Source of the DNA: Streptosporangium saharense
GTDB taxonomy: Bacteria; Actinomycetota; Actinomycetes; Streptosporangiales; Streptosporangiaceae
Assembly: GCF_014203715.1 (NCBI RefSeq)
Contig: NZ_JACHJP010000002.1
Coordinates: forward strand, 744,001-808,000
Direction: 5' to 3'
Length of the DNA: 64,000 nt
Positions 10,201 through 16,241 of this stretch are shown here, piece by piece; positions within the stretch are counted from its first letter, which is position 1; the number at the start of each line of letters is the position of its first letter. The position numbers and the translations under genes were made by a program. The notes beneath the pieces were generated by a model, which was not told where the DNA came from, did no database searches, and saw only the letters and a program-made list of their open reading frames with translations.

Positions 10201-10339
10201 CCCGGTAGGTCAGCGTCCGGCCGCCGCCGGTCAGCGCGGGCGCGTCCGGGGTGCGGGCGGCCTGGGCGTCGAACAGCTCGGGCAGCGCCGCGTCGCGCGG
10301 GTAGGGCCGCGCGGTGTCGTTCCACTCCTTCAGGCCCAT
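7277..10339 (-). CDS. NRPS module A-PCP-R with thioester reductase release domain
   Basis: This 1020-residue protein should activate an amino or carboxylic acid, hold it on its carrier and release it by NADPH-dependent reduction as an aldehyde. The adenylation domain (about 1-500) has FTSGSTGVPKA, NAYGPTENGTF, YRTGDR and LNSSGKVD. The carrier has Ser549 in DFFELGGTSL. The reductase domain (about 625-1000) has the nucleotide-binding VTGATGFLG (630-638) and the Tyr793/Lys797 pair in YAETK. There is no condensation domain although the protein begins with the WNDTARPYP linker that normally follows one, so it works like Lys2 or carboxylic acid reductases. Rough specificity code by hand: D-V-F-W-V-G-A-T-F-K, not assigned. 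Its start overlaps the TenA-like gene upstream by 10 bp. Confidence 0.94.
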   Translation of the reverse strand: MGLKEWNDTARPYPRDAALPELFDAQAARTPDAPALTGGGRTLTYRELAERADALARALRRQGVRAGTPVALPVGRSAEAVVGIWAVLKAGGAYVPLNPEDPAARLRELAGRLGVEHVVTRADRRSPLDARHVLLLDGPVPEGGPLPPKVASATDPAYVIFTSGSTGVPKAVAEPHRGPVRLATGTDCAAFGQDDVVLATANPTFDVSCFEIFGAHLNGSHLVVPEPESLLSPPDLARELRERGATVLWLSAGLFHQLGFADPGMFASLRYLVAGGDVLNPGCVRGILAAGPPGHLVNAYGPTENGTFSTAHEVTEPPSRSVPIGRPVANSTCYVLREDGSPCEPEEEGELYVGGDGVALGYVGDEERTAERFLPDPFLGGRARMYRTGDRASWRPDGVLEFLGRLDRQVKVSGHRVEIGEVEAELAAHPGVREAAVAVRESGRGDRALVAWAVPRRREDRRSFARRVRAFLRDRLPGFMVPGRVTVTDELPLNSSGKVDTRALAGTGDQPFDPPRGEDERRVAEVWAAVLGTPVESRADDFFELGGTSLQAVQIVTALRARPGMSGLPGSALVRALLDSTSLEAFATRVTALRGGVDDEQAVDFARESRLDPGLRFGPVDPSPPREILVTGATGFLGAFLVRRLLDVTDLRLSCLVRAADGDDGLHRIGAALRGYGLATADLGTRVTAVPGDLALPGLELSPAELDRLASRTDVILHAAARVNFVYPYARLRDVNVGGVRSLIRLAAHGGRTRPFHHVSTVDVLAAADGPPGGGRVREDDPLPRPERLRQGYAETKWVAEAVLREAAGRGLPVTVHRPYEITGSRDRGVWNTGTMMAAVIRAVTETGLAPDVPLRLDLVPVDYVAEAVVALLTAPPAHDSAHRAHCAHRVYHLANPRAAALPLLVERLRRHGYPVRVISRDDWMKEMERHCAADPAAPLAGYLALLGEEEAVYGRQLTGTFPEPDLTNLAEAAPHVQDACPPVDAGLLDLYIGWLRETGYLNYSTASSRETHSPRDQGG

Positions 10340-11025
10340 GCGGGGTCCTCTCCGGCCTGGCCGGTACGCGCGGCCGCCTTCCAGAAACTGCCGATGCTCT
10401 CCTCCAGCCGTCTGGCGCGGTTGATCGCGGTGGCCCTGTCCTCGCCATGCCGCAGGCCGTACTCGACGACCTCAAGGGCCCGCAGTTCCAGCTCGTCGGA
10501 CTGGCCGCCCTCGTAGTAGGAGACGAACTCCGCGGGCACCTCAAGCCCCTGCGCGCGCACCGCGTCGAGCAGGACCTGGCAGCCGGGGAAGTAGACCGTC
10601 ATGTCGGTGTGGAGGGCCAGCGCGTTGTCGGCCTGGCCGCCGTGCAGGGCCAGCCACGAGACGCAGCCGCCGAACGCCTGCGCGTCGAGCCCGTACGGCC
10701 ACCGCCCCACCGCGTCCGGGTCCATGCCCAGTGGGCGCACGCAGGCCAGCAGCTTGGGGTGCGCGTCGTACACCAGGCGGGCCACGTCCAGGTAGAGGCC
10801 GACGACGGGACTGTCGGGGAAGCGGGCGATGACGGTGCCGTAGGCGGCCAGCTCGGCGACGTGGCACTGCAGCTCGATCCCGACCAGCCGACGCAGATGC
10901 TCCAGGGTGAGCCCGCCGACCTCGGCCAGGTCCAGCAGGCGGTTGCCGACCGGAGACCGGTCACGCAGGCGTTGGAGCTCGGTGACGGCGGAGGTCGCCA
11001 GGGTGAGCTCTGCGGTGGCGGTCAT
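10330..11025 (-). CDS. TenA-like alpha-helical protein, paralogue 2
   Basis: This 231-residue protein is the second of three divergent TenA-like copies. It keeps the Glu-x6-Glu-Leu-x-AY motif (ELQCHVAELAAY), the CVSWLALHGGQA segment, FVSYYEGG, and a C-terminal EESIGSFW that matches the E..FW end typical of TenA proteins. The ATG at 11025 is chosen because AGAAAGG lies just upstream and because the paralogues begin here; a longer frame to 11100 exists. A four-copy heptamer array lies 46 to 85 nt upstream. The gene overlaps the A-PCP-reductase gene, which suggests the two products work together. Function is not known. Confidence 0.62.
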   Translation of the reverse strand: MTATAELTLATSAVTELQRLRDRSPVGNRLLDLAEVGGLTLEHLRRLVGIELQCHVAELAAYGTVIARFPDSPVVGLYLDVARLVYDAHPKLLACVRPLGMDPDAVGRWPYGLDAQAFGGCVSWLALHGGQADNALALHTDMTVYFPGCQVLLDAVRAQGLEVPAEFVSYYEGGQSDELELRALEVVEYGLRHGEDRATAINRARRLEESIGSFWKAAARTGQAGEDPAWA

Positions 11026-11070
11026 GGTGAAGCCTTTCTCGTGTACGAATATGTCTGCGTTCCCCGGATC

Positions 11071-11110
11071 GATGACGGGGGCCTGACGCGGTGCTGACAT
11101 CCGGCTGCCG
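11071..11110 (-). promoter_or_regulatory. SARP-type operator: four heptamer direct repeats at 11-bp spacing
   Basis: Read on the minus strand, towards the TenA-like gene, four heptamers start exactly every 11 bp: CGGCAGC, TGTCAGC, CGTCAGG and CGTCATC, each separated by 4 nt (CGGA, ACCG, CCCC). SARP activators are known to bind this layout, and PimR-type sites have the related heptamer CGGCAAG. The array ends 45 nt before the start codon. A weak -10-like CATATT lies between. The link to the SARP in this cluster is inference. Confidence 0.55.
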
Positions 11111-11122
11111 TACGGCGCGGCC

Positions 11123-11362
11123 CTAGCCGAGCAGCGTCCTGACGATCAGCTCGGCGGCGAGGTCCCGCGCGCCCGCCTGGCGCAGGCGCGCCATCGTCCC
11201 CCGAAGGTCGTCGCAGGCCACCCGTACGGTGAGGTCGAAGTCACCGACGACCACGAGTGCGCCGACCACGCCGGGCATCCCGCGCAGCCTTCGCCCGTAG
11301 TCGCACGTCGTGATCCCGGGGGCCAGGCGAACGTGCACGTCGGCCCGTACCGGGGCGGTCAC
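11123..11362 (-). CDS. small stand-alone Lrp/AsnC-type RAM (ACT-like) domain protein
   Basis: This 79-residue protein resembles only the C-terminal ligand-binding half of Lrp/AsnC regulators: a beta strand (DVHVRLAPGI), then VVGALVVVGDFDLTVRVACDDL, matching the 'valpa.vtGdyDlllrv' pattern of RAM domains. There is no helix-turn-helix. Free RAM proteins usually bind amino acids and form ring oligomers with full-length regulators. It overlaps the SAV_915-like gene by 4 bp (ATGA). It may sense an amino acid or intermediate of the pathway; that is a guess. Confidence 0.6.
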   Translation of the reverse strand: MTAPVRADVHVRLAPGITTCDYGRRLRGMPGVVGALVVVGDFDLTVRVACDDLRGTMARLRQAGARDLAAELIVRTLLG

Positions 11363-11622
11363 GCCACGCTCCTGCCGTGGTGCCGCCGGATCGGCATCGC
11401 CACGGGATCGACCACCACCCTGTCCACCTCCAGCTCCCGAATCAGGGCGCGGAGGGCGGGATAGGCCAGGCGGACCCAGGGGTGGCCCACGCCGAGCACG
11501 AACCGCAACCGCGCCGAGGAGGTGAAGGCCGCCACGATCCGCTCGCCGCCGGGCGTCGTGAACAGCCGGAGCGAGTTCGCGATCCGGCCCCGCCGTACGG
11601 GGACGAACAGCGCCGAGGTCAT
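11359..11622 (-). CDS. SAV_915-family small protein
   Basis: This 87-residue protein matches the pattern of the small actinobacterial SAV_915 family: FVPVR near the start, RLFTTPGGERIVAAFTSSARL, VLGVGHPWVRLAYPALRALI and VDRVVVDP. Members are found widely in Streptomyces and relatives, often beside biosynthetic or secreted-protein genes, and resemble SseB-type domains. No enzymatic role is established. It sits between a TenA-like gene (10 bp away) and the RAM-domain gene (4-bp overlap), so it is part of the cluster operon. Confidence 0.62.
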   Translation of the reverse strand: MTSALFVPVRRGRIANSLRLFTTPGGERIVAAFTSSARLRFVLGVGHPWVRLAYPALRALIRELEVDRVVVDPVAMPIRRHHGRSVA

Positions 11623-11632
11623 GGCTCTCTCT

Positions 11633-12268
11633 TCACGTGCGGGCCGCCGCCGTCCAGAGCAGGGCCATGTACCTGTCGCACAGGCGGGCCGCGCGCAGGG
11701 CCTCTCCGGGGTTGTCTCCCCTGGCCAGGCCGTCGTCCACGACCGCCGCGGCGGTCTCGGTCAGCAGGGGGGCTGGGCCGTTGCCGTAGTAGGCCGTGAA
11801 CTCCTCGGGTACCGTCACGCCGTACTCGTCCAGCAGCCGCACCAGCTCGACGGCGCCGCCGTAGTAGACGCCGTCCGGGTCCGAGTACAGCGACAGGGCC
11901 ATGCCCGCCTGGCTGCCGTGCAGGGCCAGCCAGGAGACGTACCCGCAGAAGGCGTGCGCGGCCAGGTCGTCGCCGAGGTCCGGCGGCTCCCCCAGACGCT
12001 CGGCCACGACGGCCAGCGCGGTACGCGCCTCGTCCACCACCCCGGCCACCTCGACCAGGAACCCGGCGGCCGGAGGATGCGGGAACCGGGTGAGCAGCTC
12101 GCCGTAGGCCACGAGTTCGGCGTGGTGGTAGGTGCGCTCGACCGTGACGAGGCGGCGCAGGTGGTCGACGGTCACCCGGCCTTCGGCCGCCAGCGCGAGC
12201 AGCGGATTGGAGGGCGGGGACTCCGCCCGTCCCCGCGCCAGCTCCTTGGTCAGCGCCTCGGCGTTCAC
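11633..12268 (-). CDS. TenA-like alpha-helical protein, paralogue 3
   Basis: This 211-residue protein is the third TenA-like copy. It shares ERTYHHAELVAY (Glu-x6-Glu-Leu-x-AY), YVSWLALHGSQAG, EFTAYYGNG and an aromatic ALLW near the end. It is closest in its middle section to paralogue 2 (SWLALHG in both). It adds a His-His pair inside the Glu-x6-Glu segment that paralogue 1 lacks. The start overlaps the end of the HisF-like gene by 4 bp, so those two are translationally coupled, which suggests one supplies substrate for the other. Specific function unknown. Confidence 0.6.
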   Translation of the reverse strand: MNAEALTKELARGRAESPPSNPLLALAAEGRVTVDHLRRLVTVERTYHHAELVAYGELLTRFPHPPAAGFLVEVAGVVDEARTALAVVAERLGEPPDLGDDLAAHAFCGYVSWLALHGSQAGMALSLYSDPDGVYYGGAVELVRLLDEYGVTVPEEFTAYYGNGPAPLLTETAAAVVDDGLARGDNPGEALRAARLCDRYMALLWTAAART

Positions 12269-13014
12269 CCCACACCGCCCTTTTCGAGGAACGCGTAGGC
12301 CTGGGCCATCGTGGCGTCGCCGCTGTGGAAGAGGGTGTTGACCAGGGCGTGCCGGGCGCCGCCCGTCGTGAGCCCCTCGTACAGGTGCTCGACGGCACCG
12401 GCGCCACCCGAGGCGATGACGGAGACGCCCACCGCCGAGGCGAGGACCGGCGTCATCTCCAGGTCGTAGCCGTCGCCGGTGCCCTCCTGGTCGAGGCTGT
12501 TGACCAGCAGGCGGCCCGCGCCCAGGTCGGCCAGCATCTTCGCCCAGACGACGGCGTCCAGGTCGGTCTTCTGCTCGCCCCCGCGGATGGCGACGTTCCA
12601 GCGGCCGTCACCGGCGCGGGCGACGTTCATGACGCCGACCACGCGGTCGGAGCCGTGCCGCTGCACGAGCGTGTGCAGGACCGAGGGGTGCTCCACCGAG
12701 GTGGTGCTCAGGCCGACCGCCGCCGCGCCCGCCGCCAGCAGGGCCTCGGCCGCCTCGATGGAGGGCATGTAGCCGTTGTCCACGGTCACCCAGAACGTGC
12801 CGCCCGTTCCGCTCAGCGCCTCGATCAGGGGCAGGAACGTCTCGTGTTCCGTCCACGGCTCCTGCACGTCCACGAAGATCGGCCCGGCGCCGTCGCGCAG
12901 GTAGACCGAGGCGATCTCGACGGCGTCGACGGGGTCGGTCAGGCCGGGGATGCCCGAGGGCGGCGTCGCCCTGCCTCCTGCCACGTCGATGCACGGGATG
13001 ATGAGGTCGTTCAT
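12265..13014 (-). CDS. HisF-like (beta-alpha)8 barrel protein with altered active site
   Basis: This 249-residue protein aligns along its length with HisF, the cyclase subunit of imidazole glycerol phosphate synthase. Retained features are IIPCIDVAGG (Asp10, equal to catalytic Asp11), LGAGRLLVNSLDQEGTGDGYDLE and VIASGGAG. Changed features are at the equivalent of catalytic Asp130, which is Asn130 in GVMNVAR; the first phosphate loop (VGGGI in HisF is VDNGY here); and the C-terminal FHFGE, which is FHSGD. These changes argue against normal histidine biosynthesis, and no hisH or other his gene is near. It is probably a recruited enzyme or a binding barrel for a cluster-specific reaction. It overlaps the TenA-like gene downstream and follows the MDR gene by 10 bp. 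Confidence 0.82.
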   Translation of the reverse strand: MNDLIIPCIDVAGGRATPPSGIPGLTDPVDAVEIASVYLRDGAGPIFVDVQEPWTEHETFLPLIEALSGTGGTFWVTVDNGYMPSIEAAEALLAAGAAAVGLSTTSVEHPSVLHTLVQRHGSDRVVGVMNVARAGDGRWNVAIRGGEQKTDLDAVVWAKMLADLGAGRLLVNSLDQEGTGDGYDLEMTPVLASAVGVSVIASGGAGAVEHLYEGLTTGGARHALVNTLFHSGDATMAQAYAFLEKGGVG

Positions 13015-13024
13015 GGTGTCTCCT

Positions 13025-14008
13025 TCATTCGGGGTGGGAGTCGTCGGTGAGCAGCACCTTTCCCGCGCCGCCCGTCCTGGTGCTGTGCCGTACCGCCGCC
13101 TCGATCTCGGGCAGCGCGTACCGGGCGGCCACGTCCATGCCGGGCTGGCCGCCCGCGACGTCCGCGACCACCTCCTCGGTCAGGCGGGCGCGGTCGTGCC
13201 GCTCCAGCGCGGCGAGCCGTTCAGGTAGCCAGAAGCCGCGCACGGTGAGGGAGGAGAAGATGACCCGGCGGGACGGCAGCGGGATCGGCTCGCCGGACAG
13301 GGCCCCGAACGCGATCAGCAGACCGCCGGGACGCAGGCAGTTCAGCAGACCTGTGCCCATCCGGCCGCCGACCGAGTCGATCGCGGCGGCCGCCCCGCCC
13401 GAGGTTACGGCCAGCACCCGATCCACCCACGGGCCCGCGGAGACGTCGATCACCTCGTCCGCTCCCAGCAGGCGCAGCGGGGTCACCTGTTCCTGCCGTC
13501 TAACGAGGTGCAGGCACCGGATCCGGCGTTTCGCCGCGTACGCCAGGACCATCCGGCAGACGGCCGACGCGCCCGCGGAAAGCAGCAGCCAGTCGCCGGG
13601 CGGCACGTCGAGCTGGTCCACCAGCAGCCGCGCCGCGAACGGGTTCACGGTGAGCTGGCAGGCGACCTCGTCGGGCATGGCGTCCGGGACCGGGATCAGT
13701 TCGCCGGGCGCGGCGCTGACGTAGTCCTGCCAGGTGCCGGTCGTGGCCACGGCGACCCGCGCGCCCTCGCGGTAGGTGCCCGCCCGGTCCGCCCGCTCCA
13801 CCACCCCCACGCCCTCGAACCCCGCCGGTGAGGGGAACGTCGCCTCGCGTCCGTACTCCCCCCGCACGTACATGAGGTCGGAGGGGTTGATCGGCCGGGT
13901 GGTCATCCGTACGAGCAGGTCGTCCGGCCCCGTGGCGGGGACCGGCACGTCGTCCACGGACAGGACGGCGACGGGGTCACCGTGACGATGGAACCGTACG
14001 GCGCGCAT
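13025..14008 (-). CDS. zinc-independent MDR oxidoreductase, enoyl-reductase-like
   Basis: This 327-residue medium-chain dehydrogenase/reductase lacks the Cys/His zinc ligands of alcohol dehydrogenases. It has the INPSDLMYVRGEYG segment seen in quinone oxidoreductases and 2-enoyl thioester reductases (ETR/MECR group). The nucleotide site is degenerate (LLLSAGASAV). It would reduce an activated double bond with NADPH; as the PKS has no enoyl reductase, it may act in trans, which is inference. ATG at 14008 is preceded by AGGAG at 7 nt and fits the family start; the frame stays open further upstream. It lies 20 bp after the flavin oxidase gene. Confidence 0.85.
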   Translation of the reverse strand: MRAVRFHRHGDPVAVLSVDDVPVPATGPDDLLVRMTTRPINPSDLMYVRGEYGREATFPSPAGFEGVGVVERADRAGTYREGARVAVATTGTWQDYVSAAPGELIPVPDAMPDEVACQLTVNPFAARLLVDQLDVPPGDWLLLSAGASAVCRMVLAYAAKRRIRCLHLVRRQEQVTPLRLLGADEVIDVSAGPWVDRVLAVTSGGAAAAIDSVGGRMGTGLLNCLRPGGLLIAFGALSGEPIPLPSRRVIFSSLTVRGFWLPERLAALERHDRARLTEEVVADVAGGQPGMDVAARYALPEIEAAVRHSTRTGGAGKVLLTDDSHPE

Positions 14009-14028
14009 GACGTATCTCCTTGCGTCGG

Positions 14029-15279
14029 TCAGGTGGACAGGAGCGCGGCCAGGCGCGCTGAGCGTGGTGCGAGCCTGCGGGCGACGGCGACCGCCGACCG
14101 CACTGCCGACTCCTGGCTGGAGACCCACGTGGTGTACTGGCCGGCGAGGTGCAGCCCGCCGCGTCCCTGCAGGGCGTCGAGGCGGCGCTGGGCCCGGACG
14201 GCCGCGGGTGTGATGAGCAGATGGCGGTAGTCCTCCCGCAGGACCACCTGGTCCGGCAGGCGGTCGCGGTGGGTGAGCTGGCTCTTGAACACCTCGACGC
14301 CCCTGGACGGGCCGAACCAGTCGGTGCTCTCGCTCCAGTCGTCGTGCACGTGGAAGGTGCTGGTCGACCAGTGCGCGCGGTTCTCCGGCAGGTAGGCGGG
14401 GTCCAGGTGCAGCGCGTAGGTCGTGTCGACCGGCTCGAAGCGGGCCAGGACGTCGCGCGCCTCCCGGGTGCCCGCCAGCGGCCCGAGGAGCCGCGCCGCC
14501 TCCCACGGCGGCACCGCGAGGACGAGTTCGTCCACGACGTGCCGCTCGCCCGCGGTGTCGAGGAGTTCGTAGCGCCCGTCCACGCGGCGGACCTGCCGCA
14601 CACCGGCGGCGGTCCTGATCCTGGCGTTGGGGGCGTTCGCCGCCAGCGCCCAGGCCGTGCTCTCCAGCCCCGGGAGGAGTTGCTGCCATCTCGGTTCGCC
14701 CGAGGCGCTGACGTAGAAGGCGACGGCGGCGCGGGCCGAGAGGGTCATGGCCTGTTCGAGGCCGCAGCAGAACAGGAAGGCCGGGCGGGCGTACAGCACG
14801 TCCCGTTTGATCTCCTGGCTCACCGGCAGGGGCTCGACCAGGTCGGCCAGCGGACGTTCCCAGCCGACGTCCTGCCTGTCCCACTCGGTGGCCCGCTCAA
14901 GGAAGGTCTCGATCGCCCGCCACGCCGGTCCGAGCCGCTCGTCCCGGGGCCAGGACGGTTCGGGTGTGTGCGGGCTGACCAGCAGCGGCTCCCGCTGTCC
15001 CGCCTTCAGGACGGTGAGCGAGGCAGGCAGGTCCACGAACTGCTCGTCGCCGTACCCGAGCAGTTCCAGCAGCCTGCGGTGCGTGGGGAACAGGTCCGGA
15101 GAGATGTCCTGGGCGCCGAGGTCGAGTGTCGCCTCGCCGCCGTCGGCCCGGACGCGGACCGACCGCATCGTGCCGCCCACGCGGTCGCGGGATTCGAGCA
15201 CCACGGTCTCGCAACTGCCATCCAGGAGCCAGGCCAGGGTGAGTCCCGACAGACCGGCTCCGACGATTCCGACGCGCAT
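14029..15279 (-). CDS. FAD-dependent amine-oxidase-type oxidoreductase
   Basis: This 416-residue flavoprotein has the N-terminal dinucleotide motif GIVGAGLSGLTLAWLL followed by VVLESRDRVGGTMRSV, the paired motifs of the monoamine oxidase / protoporphyrinogen oxidase family. Near the C-terminus GGLHLAGQYTTWVSSQESAVRS matches the second FAD-binding region. Family members oxidise amines, amino acids, or desaturate ring systems. It is the first gene of a leftward run of genes (oxidase, MDR, HisF-like, TenA-like 3, SAV_915, RAM). Substrate not predictable; a carrier-bound or free amine such as a kynurenine derivative would fit the cluster. Confidence 0.85.
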   Translation of the reverse strand: MRVGIVGAGLSGLTLAWLLDGSCETVVLESRDRVGGTMRSVRVRADGGEATLDLGAQDISPDLFPTHRRLLELLGYGDEQFVDLPASLTVLKAGQREPLLVSPHTPEPSWPRDERLGPAWRAIETFLERATEWDRQDVGWERPLADLVEPLPVSQEIKRDVLYARPAFLFCCGLEQAMTLSARAAVAFYVSASGEPRWQQLLPGLESTAWALAANAPNARIRTAAGVRQVRRVDGRYELLDTAGERHVVDELVLAVPPWEAARLLGPLAGTREARDVLARFEPVDTTYALHLDPAYLPENRAHWSTSTFHVHDDWSESTDWFGPSRGVEVFKSQLTHRDRLPDQVVLREDYRHLLITPAAVRAQRRLDALQGRGGLHLAGQYTTWVSSQESAVRSAVAVARRLAPRSARLAALLST

Positions 15280-15391
15280 GTCACCTCACCTTGAGAAAGC
15301 TCGGAGGGAGCGTTTTCCGGTAGCGCACCATTACCCTTCGCCCTGGAGATCGCACGGCGGCCCTCGGAGGAGTCGAAAGGCGTACGGACGA

Positions 15392-15420
15392 TGTCAGCGC
15401 GAATTCAGGGTCATGTCAGG
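15392..15420 (+). promoter_or_regulatory. SARP-type operator: three heptamer direct repeats at 11-bp spacing
   Basis: Three heptamers start exactly every 11 bp: TGTCAGC, ATTCAGG and TGTCAGG, separated by GCGA and GTCA. This is the same consensus and geometry as the array at 11071-11110, read in the direction of the universal stress gene, and it ends 53 nt before that gene's ATG. The array also lies in the divergent region shared with the flavin oxidase gene, so it could serve both. Binding by the cluster's SARP is inference. Confidence 0.5.
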
Positions 15421-15473
15421 AACGCGCGGCAGCGGATTGTCCGAAAGAGCGGTACGGAGAAGGAGGAAAAACC

Positions 15474-16241
15474 ATGAAAGAGGCTCCGGTTGTCGTCGGC
15501 ACCGATTTGTCGGAGCCTTCTTCCGCCGCTCTCGAATGGGCCGTCGAGGACTCGATCCGCAGGAAGAGGCCGTTGCGGATCGTGCATGCCGTGGATCTGG
15601 CCGGATATCTCACGGGGCCACCGGCTGCCAAGTCCTTCGCCGCTCCGGTGATCGTCGAATCGGCGTACGAGGTCGCCGTGGGGGGCCTCGCCGACGCGCT
15701 GTCGTGGGTCCGCGGCCGGTGGCCGCATCCGGCGGTGACGGCGCACGTCGTCTCCGGCACGCCGGTGGCCGTCCTGCGCGACGAGGGGCGGGACGCCGTC
15801 GAGATCGTAGTCGGCCATCATCGCCGCAACGGGGTGGCCGACCTCCTGTTCGGCTCGGTCGCCCTGGCACTGGCCGCCGAGACCAGAACGCCGGTGGTCG
15901 TCGCCAAACGCGCGACGGCGTGTCCGCACGACGACGTCGTCGTGTTCCTGGAACCCCGGCCCGCGTCCGACGCCCTCCTCGACTACGCCTTCCGGGCCGC
16001 GTCCGCGCACGGTGTACGGCTGCGCGTCCTGCGCGACGGCTCGGCGGCCGGGCCCCGGCTCGACGGGTGGAGGCTCCGGTATCCGGAGGTCCGGGTGCAC
16101 GAGCAGCGCTGCGACGGGGACGCCCTCCTGGCCGCCTCGGTCGCGGCGCGCCTGCTCGTGGTGGAGTCCCGGCGGCCGCGGAGGCTGGCCCGCCTGATCC
16201 GGCGCTCGGCGTGCCCGGTGGCGATCGTCCCCGCGCCCTGA
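15474..16241 (+). CDS. universal stress protein, two UspA-like domains, second degenerate
   Basis: This 255-residue protein begins with a good UspA domain: VVVGTDLSEPSSAALEWAV at the N-terminus and the nucleotide-binding-type VVGHHRRNGVADLLFGSV further on. The second half (from about residue 150) is a shortened domain ending LIRRSACPVAIVPAP that lacks the ATP-binding Gly motif. The start follows AAGGAGGAA. It is the only rightward gene inside the leftward part of the cluster. Its 3' end overlaps, on the opposite strand, the open frame of the aminotransferase gene by 259 bp. Role in the cluster is unclear: stress tolerance or a chance neighbour. Confidence 0.88.
   Translation: MKEAPVVVGTDLSEPSSAALEWAVEDSIRRKRPLRIVHAVDLAGYLTGPPAAKSFAAPVIVESAYEVAVGGLADALSWVRGRWPHPAVTAHVVSGTPVAVLRDEGRDAVEIVVGHHRRNGVADLLFGSVALALAAETRTPVVVAKRATACPHDDVVVFLEPRPASDALLDYAFRAASAHGVRLRVLRDGSAAGPRLDGWRLRYPEVRVHEQRCDGDALLAASVAARLLVVESRRPRRLARLIRRSACPVAIVPAP

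Noticed and set aside
5769-12268. Reading the three TenA-like proteins as diiron heme-oxygenase-like oxygenases
   Set aside because: A conserved Glu pair is present but a full set of His/Glu/Asp iron ligands is not seen in all three copies, so oxygenase function is not claimed.
14009-14884. Upstream extension of the MDR gene at 13025
   Set aside because: The added sequence is antisense-frame shadow within the oxidase gene; ATG 14008 has a strong AGGAG site and fits the family.
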